Below, piece by piece: positions 47,038-56,400 of a stretch of DNA of 64,000 bases. How positions within the stretch are numbered: the first letter of the stretch is position 1; each line of letters starts with the position of its first letter. The notes beneath the pieces were generated by a model. That model made no database searches, was not told the origin of the DNA, and worked only from the letters and a program-made list of their open reading frames with translations. A program made the position numbers and the translations under genes. Source of the stretch: Deltaproteobacteria bacterium HGW-Deltaproteobacteria-13 (GTDB lineage Bacteria > Desulfobacterota > Syntrophia > Syntrophales > Smithellaceae); NCBI GenBank assembly GCA_002840555.1, contig PHBJ01000005.1:95634-159633 (forward strand), written 5' to 3'.

Positions 47038-47718
47038 ATGGATATTATCAAACAAATACAAGATATTGCCCTGTTTAGAGGCGTGTCGGCAGAAAATTTA
47101 AAACTGTTGGCCTCTCAGGCGATATATAAAAAATTTAAGTCTGGTGATTTAGTAATTGGTGAGACAGATCAGATCCGGTCATTCTATGTGGTGATCGCCG
47201 GCCAGTTAAAACTCTACAAGAGTTCTGCTGAAGGAAGGGAGCAGACTTTATCGCTTTTGAGTCCGGGTGATCCCTTTGGTTTGTGCACAGCCTTTGCCAC
47301 GGATTCATTTCCCGCCAGTGCCATGGCCATTGAAGAAAGCTCTGTCTTGATCATTCCCGGCGAATTAATGGAAGCTATCGCCAAAAAAGAACCCACGCTG
47401 CTTCTTAACATTATCCAGATACTTTCCCAGCGACTCAAGGACGCAATGACACTTATAGAATCTCTGGCCCTGAAGGAAATACCTGAAAGGCTTTCAGCTT
47501 TCCTTCTCCATGCTCTTTCCAAGGATGCGGATGAAAAGAAAAATAAATTGGAATTGACTATCTCTCACAGGGAGCTTTCCAAGATTCTTGGATCAACACC
47601 CGAAGCTCTTTCCCGTGCATTAAGAAAAATGAGCAACGACAGAATCCTTGTTGTGGAGGGTCGTACAATCACAATTCTAGATAGACAAGCGTTAGAAGAA
47701 CTTGCGCAGGGAGAATAA
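47038..47718 (+). CDS. Crp/Fnr-family transcriptional regulator
   Basis: 226 residues: cyclic-nucleotide-type sensor domain (about 10-125), dimer helix and C-terminal HTH (LTISHRELSKILGSTPEALSRALRKMSNDRIL). The SHRELSKILGSTPEALSR recognition region fits a protein that reads FNR-like sites. The N-terminal cysteine cluster of FNR is absent, so it is not an oxygen sensor of the classical type; haem- or redox-sensing (DNR-like) or a small ligand is possible. The matching box just upstream and before 50734 suggests a local regulon. Confidence 0.9.
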   Translation: MDIIKQIQDIALFRGVSAENLKLLASQAIYKKFKSGDLVIGETDQIRSFYVVIAGQLKLYKSSAEGREQTLSLLSPGDPFGLCTAFATDSFPASAMAIEESSVLIIPGELMEAIAKKEPTLLLNIIQILSQRLKDAMTLIESLALKEIPERLSAFLLHALSKDADEKKNKLELTISHRELSKILGSTPEALSRALRKMSNDRILVVEGRTITILDRQALEELAQGE

Positions 47719-47822
47719 CAGGAATATTTTAACCGGACGAAAGAAGATTTGGAACAGCACCGGTGCGGTATAAATTCATTTTGTTTGTCTTCGATACCTG
47801 ATATTGCCAAGTGATATTTACT

Positions 47823-48389
47823 TTATTGATTCTTCTGATTTTTTTTGCAATTATGCAGAATTACTATTGCAGAAAAAGACGCCCCTACTAAAATTACCGA
47901 CCTCATAGCGGCAAAGAAGATAGTATAAGTTAAAGCGGTGTAGATCGCCGACTCAAGATGTTTTATAGACGGTTGCAACACTGCTATCCAAATCATAACC
48001 TGAAAGAATATAAAGATAACAACGGGCAAGATTGACTGTGTCCAAAATAATCCCTTGAATTGGACCCGGTCTTCAAAGGTCATGATTCGAAGCCAGTATA
48101 ATTCTTTATAGAGAGAGATAATAAGAAAAATGGTAATGGATATAACGATTCCCTCGATGGCAGGAATCCAGGTCTCGTCCTCCATCAATCGGAAAGAAAT
48201 AAGAAAACAGCAGGAAAAATAAAGGAAACAGGAAAACCCTGCCGCCCATACCCAGGAAGCAAAATGTGAAAAATCGCCAATACTTTCTATTCTTGAAATA
48301 GCAGTAGTGTAGGCAAAAACAAGAGCCACCAGGACAAGTCCGAAAAGAGTAGCAGCGACTCCTGCTAAAGAGGCAAAACCTGATTCCAT
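47823..48389 (-). CDS. Integral membrane protein of unknown function
   Basis: 188 residues with about five hydrophobic helices (around 5-25, 45-65, 80-100, 120-140, 150-175), ending in a short Lys/Asn-rich cytoplasmic tail. No motif recognised. An AAGGA site precedes the ATG. Last gene of a leftward series after TauE/SafE. Confidence 0.75.
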   Translation of the reverse strand: MESGFASLAGVAATLFGLVLVALVFAYTTAISRIESIGDFSHFASWVWAAGFSCFLYFSCCFLISFRLMEDETWIPAIEGIVISITIFLIISLYKELYWLRIMTFEDRVQFKGLFWTQSILPVVIFIFFQVMIWIAVLQPSIKHLESAIYTALTYTIFFAAMRSVILVGASFSAIVILHNCKKNQKNQ

Positions 48390-48465
48390 ATTAAATCCTT
48401 CTTAGAATGAAAAATGCAACATCTTTTTTAATCTATTTGTCAGCTAACAATATTTTTATTAATCT

Positions 48466-48834
48466 TTACTTCGCGAAAATCATTTTTATTGAGATAATCA
48501 ATAATGCTATCCCGAATATTCTTTCCAATACCTGATTAGATAAATTAACAGCAAATTTTGCGCCAATTAAACCGCCAAATATGAATCCAAGACAAATTAA
48601 AGCAGCGACCGGAAAATCAACATACCCCTGTTTATAGTATGTCCATGCGGCAAGTAAGCCTATGGGCGGAACCAATAAAGCCAGTGTTGTTCCTTGCGCC
48701 ATCTTTTGAGAAAAGCCGAAAACAAATAAGAGAATAGGAACAATAATAGTTCCGCCGCCAATCCCGATAAGACCGCTTAATAATCCGGCCAGTAATCCCG
48801 TGGTAATATACAAGAAAGCATTGCCGTATTCCAT
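48466..48834 (-). CDS. Half-size TauE/SafE-family transporter
   Basis: 122 residues, four hydrophobic segments, with the family pattern AGLLSGLIGIGGGTIIVPILLF at the N-terminus. Full TauE/SafE proteins are about 250 residues; half-size forms that presumably dimerise are common. The family moves sulfite, sulfonates, sulfide or related anions. The location downstream of a CoA-disulfide-reductase/rhodanese gene fits export or uptake of a sulfur anion. Confidence 0.88.
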   Translation of the reverse strand: MEYGNAFLYITTGLLAGLLSGLIGIGGGTIIVPILLFVFGFSQKMAQGTTLALLVPPIGLLAAWTYYKQGYVDFPVAALICLGFIFGGLIGAKFAVNLSNQVLERIFGIALLIISIKMIFAK

Positions 48835-48892
48835 TTCTCCCTCCTTCTTACTGAAAAATAAAAAATGCTGGTGATCATAACACGAAATCGCT

Positions 48893-49009
48893 TTATTGTT
48901 CTTCAGGTTTTTCCTGCTCGGGTGGCAACGGCCTTGCGCACCTATATGAAATCGTAAGGAGTCAGTCGGTTGAATACCTCGCGTTTTTTACCTGCTGGAA
49001 CAAAATCAC
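48893..49009 (-). CDS. Possible very small selenoprotein downstream of the CoA-disulfide reductase
   Basis: 38 residues if TGA at 48962-48964 is selenocysteine 16: the frame reads FQQVKNARYSTD-U-LLTISYRCARPLPPE and ends TAA after a Pro/Glu tail. The start is uncertain (GTG 49009 or TTG 49003; an AGGA lies upstream at long spacing). A hairpin with loop GGCCG lies 28 nt after the UGA. It sits in the gap between two co-oriented genes. The peptide looks protein-like, but it is short and the opposite strand also has an open stretch, so this is only a candidate. Confidence 0.45.
48921..48942 (-). promoter_or_regulatory. Candidate bacterial SECIS element 3
   Basis: Transcribed strand: GGTG (48942-48939), bulged C, GCAA (48937-48934), loop GGCCG (48933-48929), TTGC (48928-48925), CACC (48924-48921). 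Eight pairs with one bulge; the loop begins with GG, 28 nt after the UGA, within the accepted range. Confidence 0.45.
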
Positions 49010-49033
49010 TTTAATGCAATTGTTCCTGAACGG

Positions 49034-50734
49034 TTATTTTTCTCTCGGATATGGCCAGGCCATGATACCGCCTTCCATGACCTTCACATTTTTACATCCG
49101 TTGCCTTCAAGCACCAAAGCCGCCTCATAGCCGCGCAGCGAGATTTTGCAGTAACAGATAATCTCTTTATTTTTATCTTCTGGCAGTTCCTTGATGCGTT
49201 TGCGTATTGCTCCCAGTGGAATGAGCGTCTCGCCGATTCCCAGTCGCATTTCTTCGAATTCCTCCGGCCCTCTCGTGTCGATGATAAAAGGTTTTTCACC
49301 GGCTGATAATTTTTCTTTGACTTCTTTGCAACTGATGCCCTTAAGCCTGCCTTTCATCTTGTTCTGCATAATATGCGCCGTGGCGATGAAATGATCGATC
49401 GGCAATGAAAAAGGCGGCGCATACGGCAGATCGGCGTTGATGATATCCTCAACAGTCAGTTTACCATGAATCGCCATGGCCCACTGGGCAATTTGTTTGC
49501 TGACATCACCGGGGCCAATACACTGCGCGCCCAGAATCCGGCCTGTTTTTTTATCGGCGATGAGTTTGGTCACCAACAGTTTGCCTGTCATATAACCCGG
49601 TTTATCGGGGCTCGCGTTGATTACCGTGATGATATCCGCATAGCCTTGCTTTTTAGCCGCTTTTTCGGAAAGCCCGGTGGAGCCAGCCGCGTAATCGAAT
49701 ACTTTGCAGATGCCGGTCTGAATAGTTCCGGAGAAAGTTACGCAGTTTTCTGATGCGGCGTTTTCTCCCGCCACGCGTCCCTGTAGATTGGCCAGATCAC
49801 CGTAAGGCGCCAGCACTTTTTTGCCGGTAATCCTGTTGACTGTTTCCACGCAATCGCCCACCGCGTAAATGTCAGGATCCGATGTCTGCATATATTCATT
49901 GACATCAATGCCGCCCAGTTCCCCGATTTTCAGGCCTGAGGCTTGTGCCAGCTTGACGTTGGGACGCACACCTACTGCCACAACGGCCAATTCACAGGGC
50001 AATTCCGTACCGTTTTGCAGTTTGACCGCATTGAGTTTTCCGTTCTCACCTAAAAAAGCGGCGATGCCGTTATCCGTGATGACATTGGCTCCTTTACTAC
50101 GGACATGGTTTTCTACAAGCTTGGACAGTTCCCAGTCCAGAAATGTCAGCAGTTGCGGCAAAAGTTCAATCACCGTGATTTCAATTCCCGCCAGCTGCAA
50201 CGCTTCGCAGGTTTCAATACCGATCAAGCCCCCGCCGATAACAACGGCTTTTTTAATCTTATTTTCATCACGCACTTTGCGCAGAAAATCGGCGTCTTTC
50301 ATGGATTGCAGGGTTGTAATGCCTTCGAGTTCCAGCCCGGCAACCGGCGGCATTTGGGGATAGGAACCTGTGGCGATTACAAGCTTGTCGTAATTCAACG
50401 TGCCGGTTTCGCCTGTGGTGATATTTTTAAATGAAATGGAATGGCTTTTAGTATCAATGGCTGTGACTTCCGTGCTTACTTTTGCCTCGATATCCTTGGC
50501 GTTAAGATAGAACATCGGTGTTCTTACAATGCCTGCGGGAGTGCAAAGCAGCATGTTGCGATCATTGAAATATCCGCCGATGTAATAGGGATATCCGCAG
50601 GAGGCCATCGAAAGATCGGCGTCTTTTTGCAGGATAACGACTTCGGCGTTGTTATCTATTCTTCTGGCCTTCGCCGCAGCCTTTGGGCCTGCGGCCGATC
50701 CACCAATGACTACAATTCTCTTTCTTTTTGTCAT
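49034..50734 (-). CDS. CoA-disulfide reductase-type flavoenzyme with C-terminal rhodanese domain
   Basis: 566 residues. The first 450 are an FAD/NAD(P)H oxidoreductase with VVIGGSAAGPKAAAKA, the redox-active Cys46 in SMASCGYPYYIGG, a second nucleotide fold (AVVIGGGLIGIETCEAL) and the dimer domain. The last 100 are a rhodanese (FIIDTRGPEEF, active-site loop CYCKISLRGYEA). Such fusions reduce CoA-persulfide, polysulfide or CoA disulfide. An FNR-type box lies 110 bases upstream with a -10-like TAACTT placed as in class II FNR promoters. Paralogous to the UGA-containing gene at 38878. Confidence 0.93.
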   Translation of the reverse strand: MTKRKRIVVIGGSAAGPKAAAKARRIDNNAEVVILQKDADLSMASCGYPYYIGGYFNDRNMLLCTPAGIVRTPMFYLNAKDIEAKVSTEVTAIDTKSHSISFKNITTGETGTLNYDKLVIATGSYPQMPPVAGLELEGITTLQSMKDADFLRKVRDENKIKKAVVIGGGLIGIETCEALQLAGIEITVIELLPQLLTFLDWELSKLVENHVRSKGANVITDNGIAAFLGENGKLNAVKLQNGTELPCELAVVAVGVRPNVKLAQASGLKIGELGGIDVNEYMQTSDPDIYAVGDCVETVNRITGKKVLAPYGDLANLQGRVAGENAASENCVTFSGTIQTGICKVFDYAAGSTGLSEKAAKKQGYADIITVINASPDKPGYMTGKLLVTKLIADKKTGRILGAQCIGPGDVSKQIAQWAMAIHGKLTVEDIINADLPYAPPFSLPIDHFIATAHIMQNKMKGRLKGISCKEVKEKLSAGEKPFIIDTRGPEEFEEMRLGIGETLIPLGAIRKRIKELPEDKNKEIICYCKISLRGYEAALVLEGNGCKNVKVMEGGIMAWPYPREK

Positions 50735-50815
50735 AATTTTCTCCTCCAGTTTTAAAAAAGGATACGAAAATTCTTTAGAGGTTCACTCCTCAGGATTTGC
50801 TCCTTCTTAGGTGAC

Positions 50816-50857
50816 AAGTTAGCAACTGTTGCATGCGATTGCATTGATCTAAATCAA
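50816..50857 (-). promoter_or_regulatory. FNR-type site and promoter of the CoA-disulfide-reductase operon
   Basis: TTGATCTAAATCAA (50844-50857) fits the FNR consensus. On the minus strand TAACTT (50821-50816) lies about 30 bases from its centre, where the -10 of a class II (-41.5) activated promoter would be. The same box occurs at 47003-47016. Confidence 0.7.
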
Positions 50858-50887
50858 CGTAATCCATCTTTTCGTCAGTCTATCTTT

Positions 50888-51841
50888 TTAAGTGAAAGTG
50901 AGTTTCGTTCCCGACATATTTAAAATAAACTTATCCGGCATTTGTTTTTCCATTGTCATAATTGCTTTGTGGCCCGTACAGTGTGTCGGAACCACATAGG
51001 CCGGATGAAATTTCTGAAGTTCCTGCGTTGTGCGGTCAATAATAGGTTCGAAAAAAGGCCCCGTCAGATGGAATCCGCCCATAACCGCATGCACCTGATC
51101 GATACCGGTTACGTCCACTGCGTAACTCACTGTATTGACAATACCGGCATGGGCACAACCGGAAAGAATGACCAGCCCTTTATTTTTTAGATTCATGACG
51201 ATGGATGTATCATCTTCAATGGCATCCCAGACTTCTTGGCCGTCTCTTTGGCAATGGGCAATGGGGAAGCCTTTTTCAAAGTCGGTTAAGCGTGGAATCT
51301 CGCCAAGAAATAAAACCGTGTTGTCGAGAAGAGGGTAAGGCTTCTCCGCTTCGATGATGGCAAGGCCTGCGGATTGAACCATCTCGCGCGTAAATTTCGG
51401 GAAGTATATATTGAATTCTTCACCGAACTTCAGATAACGAGTCGACTTAAATACGGATGGGTGCGCAACAAAGGGAATGTTTTTCTTGCCAATCAATGCA
51501 GTCATCTTTCCCATTCCACCCGTATGATCGCTGTGTCCGTGTGAAAGCACCACAGCTTCTATTGCGGTCATATCGACGCCGAGAGTTTTGGCGTTTTGTG
51601 CTGCTCCATCTTCCGAGAATCCAAAATCAAACAACACGGTATTCGTCTTGTCGCCGGTTGTTGTCTTTACAATAGCTGAAAACCCGTGCTCAGCACCGAT
51701 GGACACCTTGATCTGACCGTCTTTGATGGGCATCGCCCGAGTGACGACAGCGTTGTTGTCCATAGCAGTAATATCAATGTAATTGTCCTGCAACGTCAGA
51801 ATTTCGACTTTGTCTACAACATTTAATATCGTTGACGTCAT
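50888..51841 (-). CDS. MBL-fold hydrolase of the COG1237 type
   Basis: 317 residues with the metal motif LSHGHSDHTGG, the GCAHAGI segment and the PTHCTGH C-terminal histidine typical of COG1237 (7,8-dihydropterin-related methanopterin-like and other hydrolases). The N-terminus (VDKVEILTLQDNYID) is family-like. Substrate unknown. Leftward, followed by the FNR-type promoter of the CoA-disulfide reductase; the methyltransferase gene ends 16 bases before its start region. Confidence 0.87.
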   Translation of the reverse strand: MTSTILNVVDKVEILTLQDNYIDITAMDNNAVVTRAMPIKDGQIKVSIGAEHGFSAIVKTTTGDKTNTVLFDFGFSEDGAAQNAKTLGVDMTAIEAVVLSHGHSDHTGGMGKMTALIGKKNIPFVAHPSVFKSTRYLKFGEEFNIYFPKFTREMVQSAGLAIIEAEKPYPLLDNTVLFLGEIPRLTDFEKGFPIAHCQRDGQEVWDAIEDDTSIVMNLKNKGLVILSGCAHAGIVNTVSYAVDVTGIDQVHAVMGGFHLTGPFFEPIIDRTTQELQKFHPAYVVPTHCTGHKAIMTMEKQMPDKFILNMSGTKLTFT

Positions 51842-51856
51842 AATTTCGACTCTCCT

Positions 51857-52486
51857 TCATGGACAAGCTGTAATGAGAAATATCGTGAATTCTCTGGTGT
51901 TCCCGCCTTGAACCGGTTTTGTTACTTTAGCGGCTGTCTGACATTTGATATTACGGAATCCTGCTTCCCATAAAATATTGCTTAACCTTTCCCGGTCAAA
52001 ACCGGCATGGAAAACACCATCGCTGTTTTCGTGAAACTGACCGTCATCAACATCCAGATCGGCAATGCAAAGACAATATCCGGGAAGTAAAATATTGTAG
52101 AATTGATCCAGAACAGGCCGGATGTTCTTAATGTGATGAAAAGTCATGCTGCTGGTGATCAGATGGTAACGGCCTTCCAAAACCCCGCCTTGATCAATAT
52201 CCAGATAACGAGTCATTACATTTGTCAGCTTCTGATCTTTGACCTTCGCATTGAGGACGTCCAGCATTCCTTGAGAGCTATCCACACCTGTGATGGAATG
52301 AACAAACGGCTGCAACCGCATGGTTAGCAGACCTGTGCCGCAGCCAAAGTCCAGAACATCCATCGACGGAGTCAACTTTATTTCCCCTGTGATTGTCTGA
52401 GCGATATCGTTAACTAACCTGATACGCTCCGGTTTATCATCCCAGGTGGCAGCATCTTTATTAAAATCACGTTTTGCATCACTCAT
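51857..52486 (-). CDS. SAM-dependent class I methyltransferase
   Basis: About 209 residues. The SAM motif VLDFGCGTGLLTMRL is near residue 45, with a second acidic motif ITGVDSS and the post-motif YHLITSSMTFHHI. Similar to UbiE/arsenite-methyltransferase-like small enzymes, but without the cysteine set of arsenite methyltransferases. Substrate unknown. In the same leftward run as the NifX-like and MBL genes. Confidence 0.87.
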   Translation of the reverse strand: MSDAKRDFNKDAATWDDKPERIRLVNDIAQTITGEIKLTPSMDVLDFGCGTGLLTMRLQPFVHSITGVDSSQGMLDVLNAKVKDQKLTNVMTRYLDIDQGGVLEGRYHLITSSMTFHHIKNIRPVLDQFYNILLPGYCLCIADLDVDDGQFHENSDGVFHAGFDRERLSNILWEAGFRNIKCQTAAKVTKPVQGGNTREFTIFLITACP

Positions 52487-52522
52487 TATCAATATCCCGT
52501 ATGATTTGTTTAAATACTGAAA

Positions 52523-52885
52523 TTAGTCTTCATGACAAGCGTGCGCATGCTGAGAGCAGGAAATGCCGGAATCATTGAGATTGCCCGCAAGCCAGCTTTC
52601 CGTAACATCTTTAACATTGCCGGAACATCCACGCAGGACGTCAATGCCCTGATTGTTCAGGACGTTTACGGCTCCCTGCCCCATGTTTCCCGCCAGCATC
52701 ATTTTTACGCCCATCTGAGCCAAAGTAGAGGCGATATTGGACTTGCAGCCGCATCCGGCGGGGGAGGCAATCTTTTCCTCCGAGAGGATATTTTTCTGTT
52801 CGTCAATAGTGAATACGGTGAAATATTCACAGTGTCCGAAATGTTCATCAATCTGATTCTGATTTGACGGTAATGCGATTTTCAT
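52523..52885 (-). CDS. NifX/NifB-C-like (dinitrogenase iron-molybdenum cofactor family) protein
   Basis: 120 residues: starts MKIALPSNQNQIDEHFGHCEYFTVF, the hallmark of the NifX/NafY-type fold, with PAGCGCKSNIASTLAQMGV and a Cys/His-rich end (CSQHAHACHED). Away from nitrogenase genes these proteins accompany DUF134 proteins and are thought to handle Fe-S or Mo-Fe clusters. Directly downstream of the DUF134 gene, as usual. Confidence 0.9.
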   Translation of the reverse strand: MKIALPSNQNQIDEHFGHCEYFTVFTIDEQKNILSEEKIASPAGCGCKSNIASTLAQMGVKMMLAGNMGQGAVNVLNNQGIDVLRGCSGNVKDVTESWLAGNLNDSGISCSQHAHACHED

Positions 52886-52905
52886 AAACTTCTCCTTTTA
52901 AAAAA

Positions 52906-53250
52906 TTATGTGTTATTTCCTGCCTTGCGCCTTTTTGCCTTGCAGCAAGATTTTGTTTCATCAAAAGCAACTTCTCCGCCTTCAATCTTCAGCGCTTTCC
53001 CATTCATTAGAACATCGGCTATCTTTTTATGTGCCGCTTCAACGATCCTCCCAAACGTTTGTCGGGATATATTCATTCGAGCCGCCGCTTCTTCCTGATA
53101 AAGTTGTTCGTAATCAGCCAGACGAATAGCTTCGAATTCATCCAGATTCAGGACAACCTCTTCCAGATCAACAGTGGGTATACCACGTGGCTTAAAATAA
53201 TTTTTATCAGGTATTCCGCAAACATTACGGCGACATTTAGGTCGGGGCAT
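52906..53250 (-). CDS. DUF134 DNA-binding protein
   Basis: 114 residues. MPRPKCRRNVCGIP start, VVLNLDEFEAIRLADYEQLYQEEAAARMNISRQTFGRIVEAAHKKIADVLMNGKAL (sigma-like HTH) and a Cys/Lys-rich end, all typical of DUF134. Probably a regulator paired with the NifX-like protein. Preceded by a consensus promoter that contains a GCATATGC palindrome, so autoregulation is likely. Confidence 0.92.
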   Translation of the reverse strand: MPRPKCRRNVCGIPDKNYFKPRGIPTVDLEEVVLNLDEFEAIRLADYEQLYQEEAAARMNISRQTFGRIVEAAHKKIADVLMNGKALKIEGGEVAFDETKSCCKAKRRKAGNNT

Positions 53251-53276
53251 TTACTTTTATTACTCCTTTTGTAGCT

Positions 53277-53305
53277 ATTATAAGCATATGCCCATAACTT
53301 GTCAA
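53277..53305 (-). promoter_or_regulatory. Consensus sigma-70 promoter of the DUF134 operon
   Basis: On the minus strand TTGACA (53305-53300), exactly 17 bases, then TATAAT (53282-53277): both boxes perfect. The spacer holds GCATATGC, a palindrome that could be an operator. The leader to the ATG is about 20 bases. Confidence 0.88.
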
Positions 53306-53324
53306 GCGGTTATTTAAAATCATC

Positions 53325-53395
53325 GAAAAGGTGTGTCGGGATAGCCACCTGCGCGGGTATGACCATCTTGTCGCCACTTTATTTTGCTGATGATA
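53325..53395. repeat. Degenerate intergenic repeat
   Basis: The minus strand (CATACCCGCGCAGGTGG and flanks) resembles the short palindromic CCCGCGnAnGCGGG repeats scattered through many proteobacterial genomes, here mutated. It lies between the DUF134 promoter and the end of the cusA-like gene. Confidence 0.35.
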
Positions 53396-53402
53396 TTTGC
53401 TT

Positions 53403-56400
53403 TTATTTCTGTAGACTGCGGCTGCGCCAGATCATGTAGATCGCGGGATAAATGATGAGTTCCAGGAGGGTGGAGGAAATCACGCCGCCCACCATCGGCG
53501 CGGCAATGCGTTTCATGATGTCGGCGCCTGCACCGTGGCTGAACATGATCGGAATCAAGCCGGCCAGAATGACACTCACCGTCATGATCTTGGGCCGAAT
53601 TCGTTTGACGGCTCCGAACATGACGGCATGATGCAAATCGTTTTCGGTTTTCAGCAAACCCTCTTTCTTCCACTTCTCATAAGCAAGATCAAGGTACAGG
53701 AGCATGATCACGCCTGTTTCGGCATCGAGGCCCGCCAGAGCAATGATCCCAACCCATACGGCAATACTCATATTGTAATTGAGCAAATACAAAAACCAGA
53801 AAGATCCGACCAGCGAAAAAGGCACCGCGAGAAAAACGATTATCGTTTTGGTCACAGAGCGCGTGTTGAAATAAAGCAGAATAAAAATAATCAGCAGTGT
53901 AAATGGAATAATCACTTTGAGACGCTCGTGCGTTTTGAGGATGTATTCATACTCGCCGCTCCAGGCCAGCCGGTAGCCTTCAGGCATTTTGACGATTGCC
54001 GCTTTTTTTTGCGCCTCCTGCACATAGCTGCCGACATCGCGTCCGGCAATATCAATATAGACGTAAGCGGTCAAAAGTCCTTCTTCGCTTTTGACGGCCG
54101 TGGGACCTCTTAAAATATTAAAGTCGGCAAGCTCGCCCATGGGCACTTGCAGGATACCCCCTGAAGAGGCCATGCCGGCGGCGCTGACACCGGCATTGAC
54201 AGGCGTCATCACCGGCACAAGAATGCGTTTGAGTTTTTCCACGTCATTGCGTAATTCCCGCGGATAGCGGATATTCACGGGATAACGCGCCCGGCCTTCG
54301 ACGGTTGTGGTCAGATTCATTCCGCCGATAGCGGTCTGGATTATTTCGTTGACGTCATCCACGGCCAGGCCATATCTGGCGATGGCGTCTCTTTTGATGA
54401 CAATATCCAGGAAATAGCCGGTTGCCACTCTTTCCGCGTAAACACTGCGTGTGCCCGGAATATCGCGCAGCTGCTGCTCGAGCTGCATACCGATTTTTTC
54501 AATGACTTCCAGATTAGGGCCAAGGATTTTTATGCCGACGGGCGTGCGGATGCCCGTGGCCAGCATGTCGATGCGCGCTTTGATCGGCATGGTAAAGGAA
54601 TTGGCCACACCGGGAATGTTGAGCGCGTCGTTCATTTCATCTTTGATTTTTTCAGCGGTCATGCCGGCGCGCCATTGGTTTTCCGGTTTCAGGTTGATAA
54701 CCGTTTCAAACATTTCCAGGGGCGCGGGGTCCGTCGCCGTTTCGGCACGGCCGGCTTTTCCGAAGACCTGCTGCACTTCGGGAATCTTCATCAATAATTC
54801 ATCCTGCATTTGCAGCAGTTTGGCCGCCTCCGACACGGACGCGCCCGGCATGGTCACCGGCATGTAAAAAAGCGAGCCTTCGTAAAGAGGCGGCATAAAT
54901 TCCGTGCCGAGTTTCATAAAGGGATAAACGGTCACAGCCATAATAATGAGGGCAATGACAATGACGGTCTTGCGGAAACGCAAAGCCAGATGCGCTACCG
55001 GTTCATAAATTTTGTGAAGAACAAGGCTCACCGGATTTTTTTCTTCCGGACGGATTTTCCCCCGGATAAATAACGTCATCAGCACCGGTGTCAGCGTGAT
55101 CGCGAGAAACGATGAAAAGAGCATGGCAAAAGTTTTGGTATAGGCCAGCGGCTTGAAAAGCCTTCCGGCCTGAGCCTGAAGTGTAAACACCGGTAAAAAC
55201 GCAACGGTAATCACTAAAAGCGAAAAGAAAAGCGAAGGCCCTACTTCACGGGCAGCTTCTATAATCACATCCGCTCTGCTGCCGGGACTGCCCTGGTTAG
55301 CCCAGTCTTCGAGCTTCTTATGAGCGTTTTCCACCATAATGATGGCGGCATCCACCATCGCGCCGATGGCAATGGCAATGCCGGAAAGGCTCATGATGTT
55401 CGAGGTCACGCCCAGATAATACATGCTGATAAAGGCCATGAGAATGGCGATGGGCAGCGTCAGGATCACGACAAAAGCACTCGGCAGATGAAACAGGAAA
55501 ATCAGACAGACAATACTCACGGCCAGGGCAAGCTTGATGATTTCATCTTTGAGCGTGGCAATCGAACGGTTGATCAGATCGGAGCGATCATAGGTGGTGA
55601 CGATTTTCACGCCTTTGGGAAGACTGGGCGCGATGTCCTTATTGATTTTATCCTTGACCCGTTCAATGACATTGAGAACGTTTTCACCGAAACGGACAAT
55701 AACGATCCCTCCGGCGACCTCGCCCTTACCGTCGAGTTCCGCCAGTCCCCGGCGGATTTCCGGTCCGAGCTGGACGCGGGCGACATCTTTCAAATAAACG
55801 GGCGTGCCTGTTGCACTATTGCTCACGGCAATGTCTTCCAGATCCTTGACGGCTTTGATATAGCCGCGCCCCCGCACCATGTATTCCGTGCCGGAAAAAT
55901 CAAGCACCCGGCCTTCCACGTCGCGGTTGCTCTTGCGGACGGCTTCCATAACTTTCGTGATGGGAACATTATAAGCGCTCAGGCGGTTGGGATCGACTGT
56001 AATCTGGTATTGATTGACAAAACCGCCGACGCTGGCCACTTGCGCCACGCCTTGCACACTCTCCAATCCCAGTTTGACAACATAATCCTGCAGGGAACGA
56101 AGCTGGGCAAGATCAAGCTGTTTGCCTTCATCCACAATGGCGTAAGAAAATCCCCAGCCGAGGCTGGTGGCATCGGGACCCAAAACCGGATTGACGTCAG
56201 CGGGAATTTTGTTTTTGACCGCCTGAAGGTATTCCAGAATGCGGCTTCGGGCCCAATAGATATCGGTTCCTTCTTCAAAAATAACATAAATGAAGGAGCT
56301 TCCAAGATAGGAAAAACCGCGGACCGCCTGTACGTGCGGCGCCGCAAGCAGTGTGGACGTGATGGGATAAGTAATCTGGTCTTCCACCAGATCGGGACTG

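Noticed and set aside
48870-48956. Plus-strand open stretch opposite the third selenoprotein candidate
   Set aside because: It has no ribosome site or start in a sensible place and runs against the direction of both neighbouring genes; kept only as a reason for caution.
53320-53673. Minus-strand frame spanning the end of the cusA-like gene
   Set aside because: It is an out-of-frame reading of cusA extended into an intergenic repeat.
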